Below, one piece after another: positions 23,241-33,700 of a stretch of DNA of 40,028 nucleotides; within the stretch, counting starts at the first letter, position 1, and the number at the start of each line of letters is the position of its first letter. Origin of the DNA: an uncultured Acidimicrobiales bacterium (GTDB taxonomy: Bacteria; Actinomycetota; Acidimicrobiia; Acidimicrobiales; SZUA-35); assembly GCA_938002965.1 (NCBI GenBank), contig CALKZY010000041.1:1-40028 (forward strand). Direction: 5' to 3'. A program made the position numbers and the translations under genes. The notes under the pieces were generated by a model. That model did not search any database. It saw only the letters and a list, made by a program, of their open reading frames with translations, and was not told the origin of the DNA.

Positions 23241-24493
23241 CCGAGGCTAGCGGCCCGCTTGGGTGCGCCGGCCATCTGGATGGCTATCAGCGCAGCCAAG
23301 CTGTAGACGAGGAACCCCACGCCAAACGGTGTGACCGAGTCGTCGATGAACTGATCGGTGAGACCCGATAGCAGGGCGCTGGCGATGAATACGATGGCCC
23401 CGGTCACCGACGACGCTATGCCTGCGATCGAACCCATTGGCTCCATGGCCAACGTTGTGGTGATGGGGGAGAAGGCGGCGTTCAGCAAGGTAAGTGTCGA
23501 GGCCATGGCGAACCAGACAAAGAAGTCGGGCCTGCCGCCGAAGAGTACCGAGACGGCGACGTAGCCAACGGATGCCACGGTTGCCAAAGCAGCGGCTCTC
23601 CACACCACCCAGTACGCCGTCTGCCGTTTGACCAGACGTTCGGCCATAATGATGGCGGCGGCCATGAGGGCGGCGTTCACCGCGAACAGAGCGGCGAATT
23701 GACCCGGGCGATTGTAGATGTCGTTGATTATCCGCGGTGAGCTTCCAAGCCACGGGAAGAACGCGGCGTAGGCGAACGTCGTGCCCAAGGTGTAGGCAAC
23801 AGTTACCCGGTTGGTCATCACCGTTCGCGTGTTGCCGATGATGCGCCGAACGTGAACCGGTTGACGCAGATCGGGATTCAGCGTTTCGTTCATCCGGTTC
23901 AACCACAAAGCGGCGACAAGCCCAATAAGAACGGCAACTCCTGTTGTCCAGCGCCAGCTCGTTAAGGTCAAGATGACCTCGCCCAGAGCGGGCGCCATGA
24001 TCGGCACGATAAGGAAAACGGCCGAGATCAGAGACATGATGCGAGCCATCTCGTCTCCGGCGTAGCAGTCCCTAACGATGGCCAAGCCAATGACACGGGG
24101 CCCGGCCGCAGCCAGGCCCCATAAGACTCGTCCAGCCAGAAACACGGTGAACGACCCGGCGAGACTGGAAACACCTGCGCCCAGGATAAATAGCCCGAGC
24201 GATACCCACAGGACCGGTTTGCGCCCGTAAGCATCGGCTAGCGGACCCCAGATGAGCATGCCGAGGCCTAAGGCGCCCAGAAACATGGTGATTGACAGCG
24301 ACGCCGAACCATCAGCCAACCCGAAGGTCTCCGACATTTCATCGAAGGCCGGAAGGATGGTGTCGATCGAAATGGCGATAGTGGCTGAGATCAGCGAACT
24401 CAAAACCACGAACTCGGTCTTGCCCAGCCCGTGAACCGGGAGGGTCGAATCGGCCCCTAATGGGGATTCGGATTCACTCGTGGCTTTCCGCAC
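23237..24493 (-). CDS. Bcr/CflA-type MFS drug-resistance transporter
   Basis: This ~418-residue protein has 12 predicted helices and a clear motif A, GMLIWGPLADAYGRKPVLW, in loop 2-3. The helix-5 region SAVFLIVPIMAPALGEVIL matches motif C of DHA1 drug:proton antiporters, and DTILPAFDEM in helix 1 is typical of the Bcr/CflA subgroup. It probably exports hydrophobic compounds at the cytoplasmic membrane. The longest frame starts with a TTG at 24499. I prefer the GTG two codons later, because TAGGGT sits 6 nt upstream of it with no ribosome-binding site, as at other leaderless genes here. Confidence 0.85.
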   Translation of the reverse strand: MRKATSESESPLGADSTLPVHGLGKTEFVVLSSLISATIAISIDTILPAFDEMSETFGLADGSASLSITMFLGALGLGMLIWGPLADAYGRKPVLWVSLGLFILGAGVSSLAGSFTVFLAGRVLWGLAAAGPRVIGLAIVRDCYAGDEMARIMSLISAVFLIVPIMAPALGEVILTLTSWRWTTGVAVLIGLVAALWLNRMNETLNPDLRQPVHVRRIIGNTRTVMTNRVTVAYTLGTTFAYAAFFPWLGSSPRIINDIYNRPGQFAALFAVNAALMAAAIIMAERLVKRQTAYWVVWRAAALATVASVGYVAVSVLFGGRPDFFVWFAMASTLTLLNAAFSPITTTLAMEPMGSIAGIASSVTGAIVFIASALLSGLTDQFIDDSVTPFGVGFLVYSLAALIAIQMAGAPKRAASLG

Positions 24494-24499
24494 TGGCAA

Positions 24500-24505
24500 A
24501 CCCTA
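24500..24505 (-). promoter_or_regulatory. Candidate -10 box (TAGGGT) for the Bcr/CflA-type gene
   Basis: Minus-strand TAGGGT, 6 nt before the GTG at 24493-24491. The arrangement fits leaderless initiation; no clear -35 box is seen. Confidence 0.25.
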
Positions 24506-24533
24506 CCGGAGTCACCGCCAGCCGGTTGAAGAG

Positions 24534-25423
<890 letters not shown>

Positions 25424-25427
<4 letters not shown>

Positions 25428-26185
25428 TGGGATCCGGCCCGGGCGGTCCAGCCGTTTGTATGACCCGTCTTAGGCCGACCGGCAACTCGGTTCGAGCTCC
25501 CTGCGTGGGGGACCATGGCACGCCTCAAAGCTGCGAGCCCTCGACGTTGCAGCGCCTTAATCGCTGTTTCCGTGCGTCCGGTGATGTGGGCCACGTCTTG
25601 CAGGGAAAGATCGGCGATGAAACGTAGTCCGACGACTTCCCGCTGCTCGGCGGTGATTGTTCGGAGCGCGCGGACCAGTTCCTCGTCGATGATCATCGAG
25701 TTGAGGCTGATCGAGCTCCTGGCTGCGTCTAGTTCGACGACGTGTTCGTCATAGGCACACTCCACCGACCGTCGGGTGGCTTGACGTCGACCGTCAATCA
25801 TCCTGTGGTGGGCGATCGTCATCATCCACCGGCGAAACGCGGCGCTGTCTCCCTCAAAGGACTTGAGACCTCGAATGACGGAGAGGAAGACATCGGCGGT
25901 GGCGTCTTCGGCATCGCGATTGCCGTTGGCCCTCATATAGCCCAAGACCAGCGAGGCATGACGCCTGTACAGCTCGGCAACCGCCAAACCGTCGCCGTTC
26001 TGAGCGTCTCGAATCAGAGCTGCATCGGCGTCGTCTTCGGTGTTGACTCGGCCCTCGATGTGGCCGGCGCGAGGTGTTACGGCAGCGTCAGATGACCCAC
26101 CTTCTATAACGGTGGGTTGCCACGGCATCGGAGTGCCGTCAACCTTTGATCCCTCGTTGTCGTCGCCTGACCAGAGAGCGTTCAC
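25424..26185 (-). CDS. ECF-type RNA polymerase sigma factor
   Basis: This ~253-residue group 4 sigma factor has region 2 at LIRDAQNGDGLAVAELYRRH through AEDATADVFLSVIRGLKSFE and RRWMMTIAHHRMIDGRR. Region 4 (LRTITAEQREVVGLRFIADL, then LQDVAHITGRTETAIKALQR) carries the -35-binding HTH. A ~50-residue N-terminal extension precedes region 2. I chose the GTG at 26185 because GAGGAG lies 7 nt upstream; in-frame GTG/ATG codons 4-8 residues earlier are alternatives. It forms an operon with the membrane anti-sigma gene, so it is probably released on an envelope signal. Possible self-regulation cannot be judged. Confidence 0.9.
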
Positions 26186-26192
26186 TCGTAGT

Positions 26193-26198
26193 CTCCTC
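26193..26198 (-). promoter_or_regulatory. Ribosome-binding site GAGGAG for the ECF sigma gene
   Basis: Minus-strand GAGGAG, 7 nt before the GTG at 26185-26183. It overlaps the codons of the longer alternative starts, which argues for the shorter protein. Confidence 0.6.
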
Positions 26199-26238
26199 AT
26201 CACCCTCACCCAGGGTAGAACACATCATCCCGATCGGA

Positions 26239-26253
26239 GGAGAGCGGCTCTCC
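26239..26253. repeat. Inverted repeat GGAGAG-CGG-CTCTCC upstream of the sigma gene
   Basis: A perfect 6-bp stem with a 3-nt centre, about 54-68 bp upstream of the sigma start. It could be a 5'-leader hairpin or an operator in the sigma promoter. Confidence 0.5.
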
Positions 26254-26378
26254 CAAGAAAAGGCAAAGATTCCACGATCGGACGGTCGAATGTGACCGGA
26301 AGACGTTTTCTCACAAAAAGCCTGTTCAGGGGGTATCGCCAGACCCATGATCATCGTTTACCAAGCTAGGTACACACG

Positions 26379-26393
26379 CCACACCCAGTGTGG
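26379..26393. repeat. Inverted repeat CCACAC-CCA-GTGTGG
   Basis: A perfect 6-bp stem with a 3-nt loop in the intergenic region. No adjacent T-run, so it is an operator or structural element and not a terminator. Confidence 0.45.
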
Positions 26394-26464
26394 ACATGAG
26401 TCCTAAGGAAGGTGACCGACCGTCTACCCTCCGGCCGTGGATTTGAACTGAACGTTACCGGTGC

Positions 26465-26480
26465 GCTCGCCTAGGCGAGC
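26465..26480. repeat. Perfect 16-bp palindrome GCTCGCCTAGGCGAGC
   Basis: This is a fully self-complementary 16-mer, flanked by GGTGC and ACCC that could extend it as a bulged stem. A contiguous palindrome with no loop suits a dimeric DNA-binding protein better than an RNA hairpin. Confidence 0.55.
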
Positions 26481-26558
26481 ACCCGCCCTACCTACTTCGT
26501 TCGGAACGAGCCTGGCCGCTGGTTGCGATACCCCACGACGGATGCGTACCTAAAATCT

Positions 26559-26606
26559 GAAGCCGATTGCGGGACTTGAGCCTCAAGGAGTTCCGCAGTC
26601 GGCTTC
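26559..26606 (-). terminator. 48-nt imperfect hairpin, possible minus-strand terminator
   Basis: GAAGCCGA (26559-26566) pairs with TCGGCTTC (26599-26606). Inside, TTGCGG faces CCGCAG and CTTGAG faces CTCAAG, so nearly the whole 48 nt folds on itself. Read on the minus strand it is followed by AGATTTTAGG, a short T-run; on the plus strand it is not. No minus-strand gene lies upstream, so an unannotated small RNA or a bidirectional boundary element is possible. Confidence 0.4.
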
Positions 26607-26679
26607 TGTCATTCCGCCAGAGGTAGCTGACGGCTTCGGCGAGGGCGGCTGGTCTGGCACACTGGATTGGCACAATGGA

Positions 26680-27564
26680 TTGGTGTCGACAGCATCACAT
26701 CCCAGGCGATTCGCTGCGGGGGAAGATCCGCTTGAAGTTTCACGCCATCTGCGTCGTTTCGGTTACGCCATCGTGGAAGACGTTGCGTCGCCTGCACAGA
26801 TGGATCGGCTGCAGTCTGAGGCCAGCCCGTATATTGAAGCGTCGGCATCGGGTCGCGATCGCTATGACGGACTTTTCACCCGTCGAACCGGTGCCTTGAT
26901 TGCCCGGTGTCCGACGGCCAGAGAACTGGTTGTAGATCCGCTGGTTCTCGGTGTCTGCGCCGATTTTCTCGGTCACGCGACCACCTTTCAGTTGCACCTG
27001 ACACAGGTCATTTCCATCGAGCCGGGCGAGACCGAGCAGAAGCTTCATCGCGATCAAATGGCCTTTGACTTCTACCCCTTTCCGGCCGAGTATCACGTTC
27101 AGTGCAACACGATGTGGGCCATGACCGACTTCACGGTTGAGAACGGGGCCACTCGAATCTGCGCGGGAACGTCAACCATGAGCGACGACGATGCCGAGGT
27201 AATCGAGCCCTTCCAAGCGGAGATGAAGCGGGGAAGTATCTTGTTCTATGACGGCAAGGTCCTCCATGGCGGTGGCGCCAATCGAAGTTCGATGACCCGC
27301 CGGGGTGTCAACATCACATACGCGGTCGGCTGGGTGAGGCAAGAAGAAAACCAGTATCTGGCCTGCCCACCGGAAGTGGCGCGGAGCTTGGACGATGACC
27401 TTTTGAAGCTGATGGGCTATGGCCAGGGTGCGTTCGCTCTTGGCTATGTCGGTGACCAACAGGATGCGTTGGCTGCGCTGCGTGGCACCGGCGACAAGGT
27501 CAACGTTGTGAGTGACTTCGTCGACAGCAACGACTCGTTCCGTTCGTTTGTGGACGAGTTGTAG
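26680..27564 (+). CDS. Phytanoyl-CoA dioxygenase (PhyH) family oxygenase
   Basis: This 294-residue protein is a compact PhyH-type Fe(II)/2OG dioxygenase. The iron ligands are H123-x-D125 in KLHRDQMAFD and the distal H196 in KVLHGGGANRS, with R208 in TRRGVNITY as the likely 2OG-binding residue. GYAIVEDVASPAQMDRLQ near the N-terminus is the usual family opening. It is only distantly like the PhyH-type protein at the left end and lacks that protein's N-terminal extension. The start is uncertain: TTG (26680) or GTG (26683), both without a ribosome-binding site. The nearby ATG at 26675 is in another frame and opens a spurious 74-codon frame. It is a single gene, with a possible DMFase remnant after it. 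Confidence 0.85.
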   Translation: MVSTASHPRRFAAGEDPLEVSRHLRRFGYAIVEDVASPAQMDRLQSEASPYIEASASGRDRYDGLFTRRTGALIARCPTARELVVDPLVLGVCADFLGHATTFQLHLTQVISIEPGETEQKLHRDQMAFDFYPFPAEYHVQCNTMWAMTDFTVENGATRICAGTSTMSDDDAEVIEPFQAEMKRGSILFYDGKVLHGGGANRSSMTRRGVNITYAVGWVRQEENQYLACPPEVARSLDDDLLKLMGYGQGAFALGYVGDQQDALAALRGTGDKVNVVSDFVDSNDSFRSFVDEL

Positions 27565-27617
27565 CCATTCGGCGGGTTGGGGGTTTCTCCGATGGCGAAG
27601 GGCGTCGTTTACACCCG

Positions 27618-27704
27618 ATGGCCGTCTTCAACGCCGGGACCTCCGATTGGGTGTACGGGTTGGATAGCGATCCGGTGGTGCAGCGAGTGACGGCTAACGT
27701 CCTA
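27618..27704 (+). pseudogene. Remnant of an N,N-dimethylformamidase beta-subunit-like gene (C-terminus only)
   Basis: The 29 codons MAVFNAGTSDWVYGLDSDPV plus VQRVTANVL read like the extreme C-terminus of N,N-dimethylformamidase large-subunit-like proteins (pattern VFNAGTxDWxYGL...DPxVxxxTxNVL), as I recall that family. Upstream codons show no further similarity, and downstream the frame runs into the 3' end of the opposite-strand O-acyltransferase gene, whose stop codon lies within the remnant. It is therefore a cut-off fragment at the border of the polysaccharide cluster. The identification rests on a short motif. Confidence 0.45.
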
Positions 27705-29694
27705 TCGTTTGGGCGTCCGGGGCCGCGGGGTTTGTCGTGGGGGGACGGCCGATTACCTGCTCGGCTTCGAACAGGTCACCGTGGCGCTTTCGGAAGAGTT
27801 CGCCGGTCTCCAGGGCGAACTCCAACGACAGGTGGTGCCGGTCATAGCTCATGGGCACACCGTCGATGGATTGGCTGCGACAGGTCGAGGGGTGATTTCG
27901 GTCGGTGCAGAGCAGATTGACCCGATCGATGAACCTATCGGTCAGCGCGATTACTTCTTCGAAGAGGGGTTGGCCGGACGGGTCGGCTTCGAAGTAGGTG
28001 ATGTTGACGGGGTCAACGCACGAAGCTGATTCCCCGGTTTCGTTGATAAGCCTGGCACAGTCCACTTCGGTGTTGATGTAGCCGCCGAGCGTTACCACTG
28101 TCAGCTCCGGATTGGCGGCTTTCAGTGAGGTGATGAGACCGACGAGCTTGTCTTTGTTGGGGGCGAACGGCCGGTTGGCGGCGTAGATCACCACGTCGAA
28201 GTCGCCGATGGTTTGAGTTAGGTTGTCGAGCCGCCGCTGACAGTCTTCGGCGGTTGAGCGCCATGTGCCAGAGTCCAGAGCGAGGTCGTCACATTGGTTG
28301 GTCGATCCGAACGACACCAGGTTGACATCGGATCGTTCGCGGTGAGCGCCGACGACGAAGTTGTAGCCGTCAGGCTCGTGTGAGTTGCCGAGGACTAGAA
28401 CCTGCGTCTCGGCGTTGGATTTGCAGACATCCCGGGACAGGTTTCGGATGTTGCACCCTGAACGCACCAGGCGGAAGCGGTCGTCGCGTCCGGTTTCGAT
28501 GGCTTGCACCGACAGTGTTGTGTCGGCCTGGCGCCACGCCCAGCCGTCCCCCAGTGCAGGGTGGCTCAAGACAACGGCGATGACGCCTGCCGTCCCGAGA
28601 ATCATGGGGACACGCTGGCTTGTTGCTCCTGTTGGCCGAGGCGCCGTCGCTCCGTCGCGACCGGATCGAACGTAGAAGCGCCGCTCGACAAGATGATGCA
28701 AGATGACGGCTGACACCACGGTCGCAGCCAGCAGTGCGGCCCGCTCCGGTCCGGTCAGCTCGAGACCAGAACGGTACCGGTACAAGGCAATTATCGGCCA
28801 GTGGGTCAGGTACAACGAGTACGAAAGGCGCCCAAGCCACAGCATCAGGCGGTTACCGAGCAGCACGGAGGAGAATGAACCGCCACCGTTCACCCCACCG
28901 ACGAGTACGGCTGCTGTCGCCAGGGTGGGTAGCAGTGAGCGCCAGCCGGGGTATGGGGTTTCCGGGCCCAACGTCAATGTGGCGACAAGGACGATTGCTA
29001 CGATGCCGCCTAGTTGGGTGACCTCGCGTGTCGACCTCGTCGGAAGCCAGCGGCTCACCCGTGGCGCGGAGGCCATAGCTGCCAAGGCGCCAAGAGAGAA
29101 CTGGAAGATGCGGGCTGGTAGAAGAAAGAAGGCGGCGCTTTGGTCGACGCGGAACAACAGCAGAGCCCCGGCGGCTCCGACAACCGTAATCAAACTGAGC
29201 GCCGGTCGGACAGCGGTCGGACGTCGTCGGTGGATCAATAGGAGTAGGGCCGGCCACGCCAGATAGAACTGCTCCTCAATTCCCAGCGACCAGGTGTGAA
29301 GCAGGGGTTTCAGCTCTCCGGAGGCATCCCAATATCCGGCCTGGCTGTAGAACAAGACGTTGGACAGCGAGAGGACGGCGGCCACCACGGTCTCAGCGAA
29401 CAGCGAGAAGTCGCGGGGATCCATGAGGAAGGCGGATGTGACCGTCGTCGCGACGATGGTGGCCAGCAGCGGTGGCATTAGCCGAACGATGCGTCGGCTG
29501 TAGAAGCCGAGGAGCGTGAACTGTCCGGACTCGATCTGTCGCCAAACGATGGCGGTTATTAGATATCCGGACAGCACAAAGAACATGTCGACGCCGATGT
29601 AGCCGCCCGAGAACACTTCGATGTCGAGGTGGAACAACAGCACTAAGGCAACGGCCACAGCTCGGAGCCCGTCGATGTCGGGGCGGTAGTTCAC
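27694..29694 (-). CDS. OafA/YrhL-type O-acyltransferase with C-terminal SGNH domain
   Basis: This 666-residue membrane acyltransferase 3 protein begins YRPDIDGLRAVAVALVLLFH, with the catalytic-site His at the end of helix 1, followed by GGYIGVDMFFVLSGYLIT and ~10-11 helices to about residue 380. The soluble C-terminal half is an SGNH hydrolase fold: block I VLVLGNSHEPDGYNF (Ser) and the D-x-x-H end block in YDRHHLSLEF. Such fusions carry acetyl groups across the membrane and esterify extracellular sugars. The GTG start overlaps the stop of the upstream sulfotransferase (GTGA), so acetylation and sulfation of the same glycan are likely linked. It is the last gene of the minus-strand operon. 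Confidence 0.9.
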   Translation of the reverse strand: MNYRPDIDGLRAVAVALVLLFHLDIEVFSGGYIGVDMFFVLSGYLITAIVWRQIESGQFTLLGFYSRRIVRLMPPLLATIVATTVTSAFLMDPRDFSLFAETVVAAVLSLSNVLFYSQAGYWDASGELKPLLHTWSLGIEEQFYLAWPALLLLIHRRRPTAVRPALSLITVVGAAGALLLFRVDQSAAFFLLPARIFQFSLGALAAMASAPRVSRWLPTRSTREVTQLGGIVAIVLVATLTLGPETPYPGWRSLLPTLATAAVLVGGVNGGGSFSSVLLGNRLMLWLGRLSYSLYLTHWPIIALYRYRSGLELTGPERAALLAATVVSAVILHHLVERRFYVRSGRDGATAPRPTGATSQRVPMILGTAGVIAVVLSHPALGDGWAWRQADTTLSVQAIETGRDDRFRLVRSGCNIRNLSRDVCKSNAETQVLVLGNSHEPDGYNFVVGAHRERSDVNLVSFGSTNQCDDLALDSGTWRSTAEDCQRRLDNLTQTIGDFDVVIYAANRPFAPNKDKLVGLITSLKAANPELTVVTLGGYINTEVDCARLINETGESASCVDPVNITYFEADPSGQPLFEEVIALTDRFIDRVNLLCTDRNHPSTCRSQSIDGVPMSYDRHHLSLEFALETGELFRKRHGDLFEAEQVIGRPPTTNPAAPDAQTIGR

Positions 29695-30719
29695 GGGTTG
29701 TTGTCTCGCCGACGTGTGGGATGAGGTTCGGCGTCAATCAGGAAGTCCCCGAGAATGGCGGCTGACTGTTTCCGGTCGGCGGCAGTTGGTGCTTCGCCAT
29801 AGCGCGAATAGTCGTCGTTGAAGAGCTGATCTCGGCCGAACCATCGTCGGGCTACTCGGGTATTGGATTCGGCGAAGCGTTCGGTGAATTCGAGAGCCTG
29901 CTGACGTGATGGCAGAAGTCCAGTTCCGCCGTGGTGCCGCTCGAGGTGGGCCACAAAGTCTTTCTGTAGACGGGATTGTTGGCCGGGCTGTTCTTGGAAC
30001 ACTCGGTTGAAGGCGGCCAGCGCCAGTTGAGCCTCAGAGCTCAGAGAGGTGTTTGACGGTTGTTCGGAAGAAGCCATGGGGATCGTCACGTTGAGCAGGG
30101 CGAAAAAGTCGTCCCTGACATCGCCGCCGACCAGGTGGTCCGGGTGGTAGACACGGGGCTGTATCGTCTCTTCGCCGAACACCGACGACCAGCGATCGAG
30201 CAGTCCTTCGAAGTCGAGAAGGTGACCGTTGATGTTGCGGCGGAGTGGCGGGAGTAGCGGCCGGTCGGCCAGGCCCGCTCGCAGCGCCGTTGAGTGGCGA
30301 CTGATCACCAGTTCGTCTTGGCGCCGGAGGTAGCAAACGATCTGGTATGAGTCCACTGCCGGGTCGAGGAACGCCTTTAGCTGAGCTACCGACTCTTTTG
30401 ACTTGAGCTTGGAGTGGAAGTGCTCAGTAGAGATGACGCATCGCTCGGCGTATTGACGGGCTTGGAACAACTCGCTCTGCAGCTCGTTGACGCTGGTTGC
30501 CAGATCCCGGGTTGTGGGGCCTCTACCGCCGGTTGACTCGGTGTCGTTGGTCAGCGTCCGCCGGGCTGCCTTGGCCAGCCATGTCAGGTTGGCGTTTCGA
30601 GGGTTGACGGCAACAAACAGACGGCTTTCACTTAACAGGCTGTGGCGGTTGTTGAACAAGCAGACTTGGAGCGAGGTGGATCCAGTCTTTTCGGCTCCGA
30701 TGTGCAGAACGCACTTCAT
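29691..30719 (-). CDS. Sulfotransferase-like protein
   Basis: This 342-residue protein starts MKCVLHIGAEKTGSTSLQVC, the P-loop-like 5'-phosphosulfate-binding loop of PAPS-dependent sulfotransferases (GAEKTGSTS at ~8-16). YQIVCYLRRQDELVISRHS further in resembles the 3'-phosphate-binding motif (R...S). The C-terminus (FAESNTRVARRWFGRDQLF) matches the pattern of bacterial polysaccharide-cluster sulfotransferase-like proteins. I use the ATG 11 nt after the upstream stop; a TTG at 30758 would extend into that gene. It is coupled to the O-acyltransferase downstream. The substrate is probably a glycan or glycolipid. Confidence 0.75.
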   Translation of the reverse strand: MKCVLHIGAEKTGSTSLQVCLFNNRHSLLSESRLFVAVNPRNANLTWLAKAARRTLTNDTESTGGRGPTTRDLATSVNELQSELFQARQYAERCVISTEHFHSKLKSKESVAQLKAFLDPAVDSYQIVCYLRRQDELVISRHSTALRAGLADRPLLPPLRRNINGHLLDFEGLLDRWSSVFGEETIQPRVYHPDHLVGGDVRDDFFALLNVTIPMASSEQPSNTSLSSEAQLALAAFNRVFQEQPGQQSRLQKDFVAHLERHHGGTGLLPSRQQALEFTERFAESNTRVARRWFGRDQLFNDDYSRYGEAPTAADRKQSAAILGDFLIDAEPHPTRRRDNNP

Positions 30720-30729
30720 CTTGGTCCAG

Positions 30730-33700
30730 TTATGCCGGTTCGAGTGAGCTCGGTTCAAGCCCGGTTTGGGTCACAGCGGTTTGGCTGACGGACGGGCCGA
30801 GGAGTAACTTTGCTACGAGGGGTCGTACTGCGTCAATCGAGTAGTACTGGCGAACAAACTGTGTGCCGTGGCTTGAGCGGTGTTCCCAGGACTGACGATC
30901 GGTGACCAAGTCGACGATGGCGGTGGCAACAGCTTCTCTGGTCTCGTCGACGGCGACAATGGCCGGGGTTGTCGGCACCCCTTCAACTGCGGCGGCGGTG
31001 GCAACCACGGGAACGCCGTAGCCCAGACTGGTGGCGACCTTGCCTTTGAGGCCGGCTCCGTATCGCAGGGGGGCGACGCTGACCAGCGTGCTTTTGAACA
31101 CGGGCTCCAGGTTTTCGACGTAGCCGTAAATTTCGACGTCGTCGGCTTGGACCCGAAGGTGGTCGGGTAGGTCACCGCCGATAACCCGAAGGGGGATAGG
31201 TGGCAGTCCACGGTTTTTGCAGACGCGACGGACTTCAGGCCAGATGTCGTCGAGTAGCCAGGTGATGGCGTCGATGTTGGGCGGATGTCGGAACCCGCCG
31301 ATGAAGACTACGCCGTCTCGGGCGTCGTACCCGGGAACCGGGCCATCTCTGGTCTGCCGAATCAGGGGGATGACTTCGACATTGTCTCGACCCATGTCGG
31401 CCAGCAGCTCTTTTTCAAACTGGCTGAGCACGATGGTGGTGTCCACCAGGTCGATGACGCGAAGTTCGGCTTCCTCGAATTGCTCGGCTTGTTTGCGTAG
31501 GTCGCGATCGTTCCGTAGCTCTGCTTCACGCCGCAAGCGGAGGAAGTGAAGGTCGACGGTGTAGAAGATGGTGTTGGCCGATGGGCAGGCGGCGAGCACT
31601 TTGTGAACTGCGTCTTTGGCCACTGTCGCCCGAGACAAGATGACCGTGTCGAAGCGATCGTTGTGGTCATTGAGGTAGGCGTCGAGGGACGAGTAGTGGG
31701 GTTCGGTGGCCACTGAGACTCCCAGTCGTTGAAGCGCCTGGACATCTGACGTAGCTGCTCCAAAGCCGTGTACCGGGACGTAGTGGACCCGGAGCCCGAG
31801 CTGGCTGAGAATGTGAATCAGGTTGAACATGTCGATTGAGCCGGAGTCCCGGTCCGGGGTGGGGACTTCGGCGTTGACGATCAGAACATGTCCGGTTGCC
31901 ATGCGGTCAGCGGCTTCGGGCAGCGACAGGCTTCCCGTGAAGTGGTGGGCGACCAATTCGTCATGCCATTTGGCCAGGAACTTGTCTCTATTGATCTGCT
32001 GATACCGCTTAACTCCGGAGGTGACGTCGGTGCCACAGGAAACGCCCTCGTGATGAGTGGCCACTGAGCTCGGTTGGTAGAGAACGCGGCGGCCGTCGTC
32101 TCGGACTTTGAAGCAGAGGTCGGTGTCTTCGTAGTAGGCGGGGGCGAACTGTTCGTCGAATCGCCCGAGTTCGTCGAAGTATGCCCGTTCAATGGCGACT
32201 GAGGCGGCCGAGCAGTAGTCGACGTCCCGCAGGTAGTTGTATCTGGGGTGGTCGGCTGGATCGTTCTTGCCGTAGTTCCAGCCTGATGCATCTTGGAAGA
32301 CAACGCCCCCGGCTTCTTGAAGATGTCCGCCCGGGTAGACCAACTTTGACCCGACAAGACCGACGTTGTCGTGGACGCTGAATGTGTCCAGCAACTCGTC
32401 AAGCCATCGCGGTTCGACGGTGGCGTCGCTGTTCACCAGTACGAGAAATCGGCCTCTGGCGTGATCGCTGGATCGATTGCAGGTTCGTAGGAAGCCAAGG
32501 TTGGTGTCGTTACGGATGTATCTGACACCTCGAATCTTGGCGAGGAGCGTGGCAGCCGACTCGGTAGAGCAGTCATCCATCACGATGACTTCGAACCGGT
32601 ATCGGGTGTCGAGGCTGGCCAGCGACTCAATGCAGGCCACCGTGTAGTCAATCTGGTTGTAGACGGGAATGACGATTGACGCGTCCACGTCGATGTGGGT
32701 TGGGAACGACAGCGAGTTGCATATGGATTCAAGCTCATGATGCCGTGGACGGCTAACCGACAGGTCGTGACCGATGTCGATTAGTAGGCTTCCACTGACC
32801 GTTGTCGCCGGTCGCCCTTCGTGGCGGCCGTGCAGCAGGTAGTGAACAAGTGGGTTCATCCCGGCGGCCACAACGTCAGGGCTGGCGTCGAGGTAGGCCT
32901 GCGAGTCGAATTGTCTCGATGCCGCTCTGCCTTCGATCCCACCCTGAGCCCAGTAGTGGTGAAGTGGGTTTACAGCGTGGCGGGTTAGGTCAGGGTTGTC
33001 GTCGAGGTAGGCGTCTGGATCGAACAAACCCGATTCGGCGATGAGTCGCAGTTGCTCATTGTTCGAGTTGTCCACCGGCAACGATGATGTTCTTGGTGAT
33101 GGCGATTCGGCTAGCCGCGAAAGACGGTTTTGGAGAGGGCTGCGTCGTGTCGCTCGATTCTTCGGTGGCTGATGCTCGGTCGCGTCGAGTAGCGCCAACG
33201 CTCGGGTTACGTTCAGCTGATGTTCGATTTTGGCCAGCTTGGACTCGGATTGTCGGAGTCGTTCCAACTCGGCGCGACGAGTGGACTCGATGTCGGCCAG
33301 GGTGGCGTCCTGCCAGCGAATTCGTCTTGCCATCCGGCGAAGGGTCGCCTCGTGTTCGTTGATTTCGCCGGTAGGGGTGTGGCTTGAGCGCCGGCTTTGC
33401 GGTTGGCCAGGGTCGCGGCGCGCGCTGAAGGCATCAAATCGCTCATTGAAGAGATCCGCTGAGAGGCGGTACAACATCGAATCGAGATGGTTCCGCTGGG
33501 CCAGCTCGTCGAAGAGACTCCGACCGAGTTCGTCGAACATCTGCTTGTGGATGTGCTCGGGCGCATTCGCCTCCTGGGTGATGTTGTCGTGTCGCGCCTC
33601 GAGCTGGTGCGAGGAGGTTCCCAGGAAAGCGGCGAGTCGACGGTTGATCATCTCAATGCTGTCGCTGTACCGATCGACCAGCCCGAATCCGGCCAAACCG

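Larger units (their letters stand above)
26186..26679. other. Long intergenic region rich in inverted repeats
   Basis: This ~490-bp gap separates the divergent sigma and PhyH-type genes and contains no convincing gene. It holds four separate inverted repeats (listed individually) and the direct repeat TGGATTGG just before 26680. A stretch near 26438-26450 looks like a tRNA T-loop on the minus strand but has no pairing arms. The region may carry promoters for both genes and possibly a small structured RNA. Confidence 0.5.

Noticed and set aside
26430..26470. tRNA-like T-loop (AGTTCAAATCC on the minus strand)
   Set aside because: The five bases on each side of the loop do not pair, and no acceptor, D or anticodon arms can be drawn around it.
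26675..26899. ATG-initiated 74-codon frame overlapping the start of the second PhyH-type gene
   Set aside because: No family resemblance; the other frame carries a full PhyH domain from the first residues onward, so a TTG/GTG start is accepted instead.
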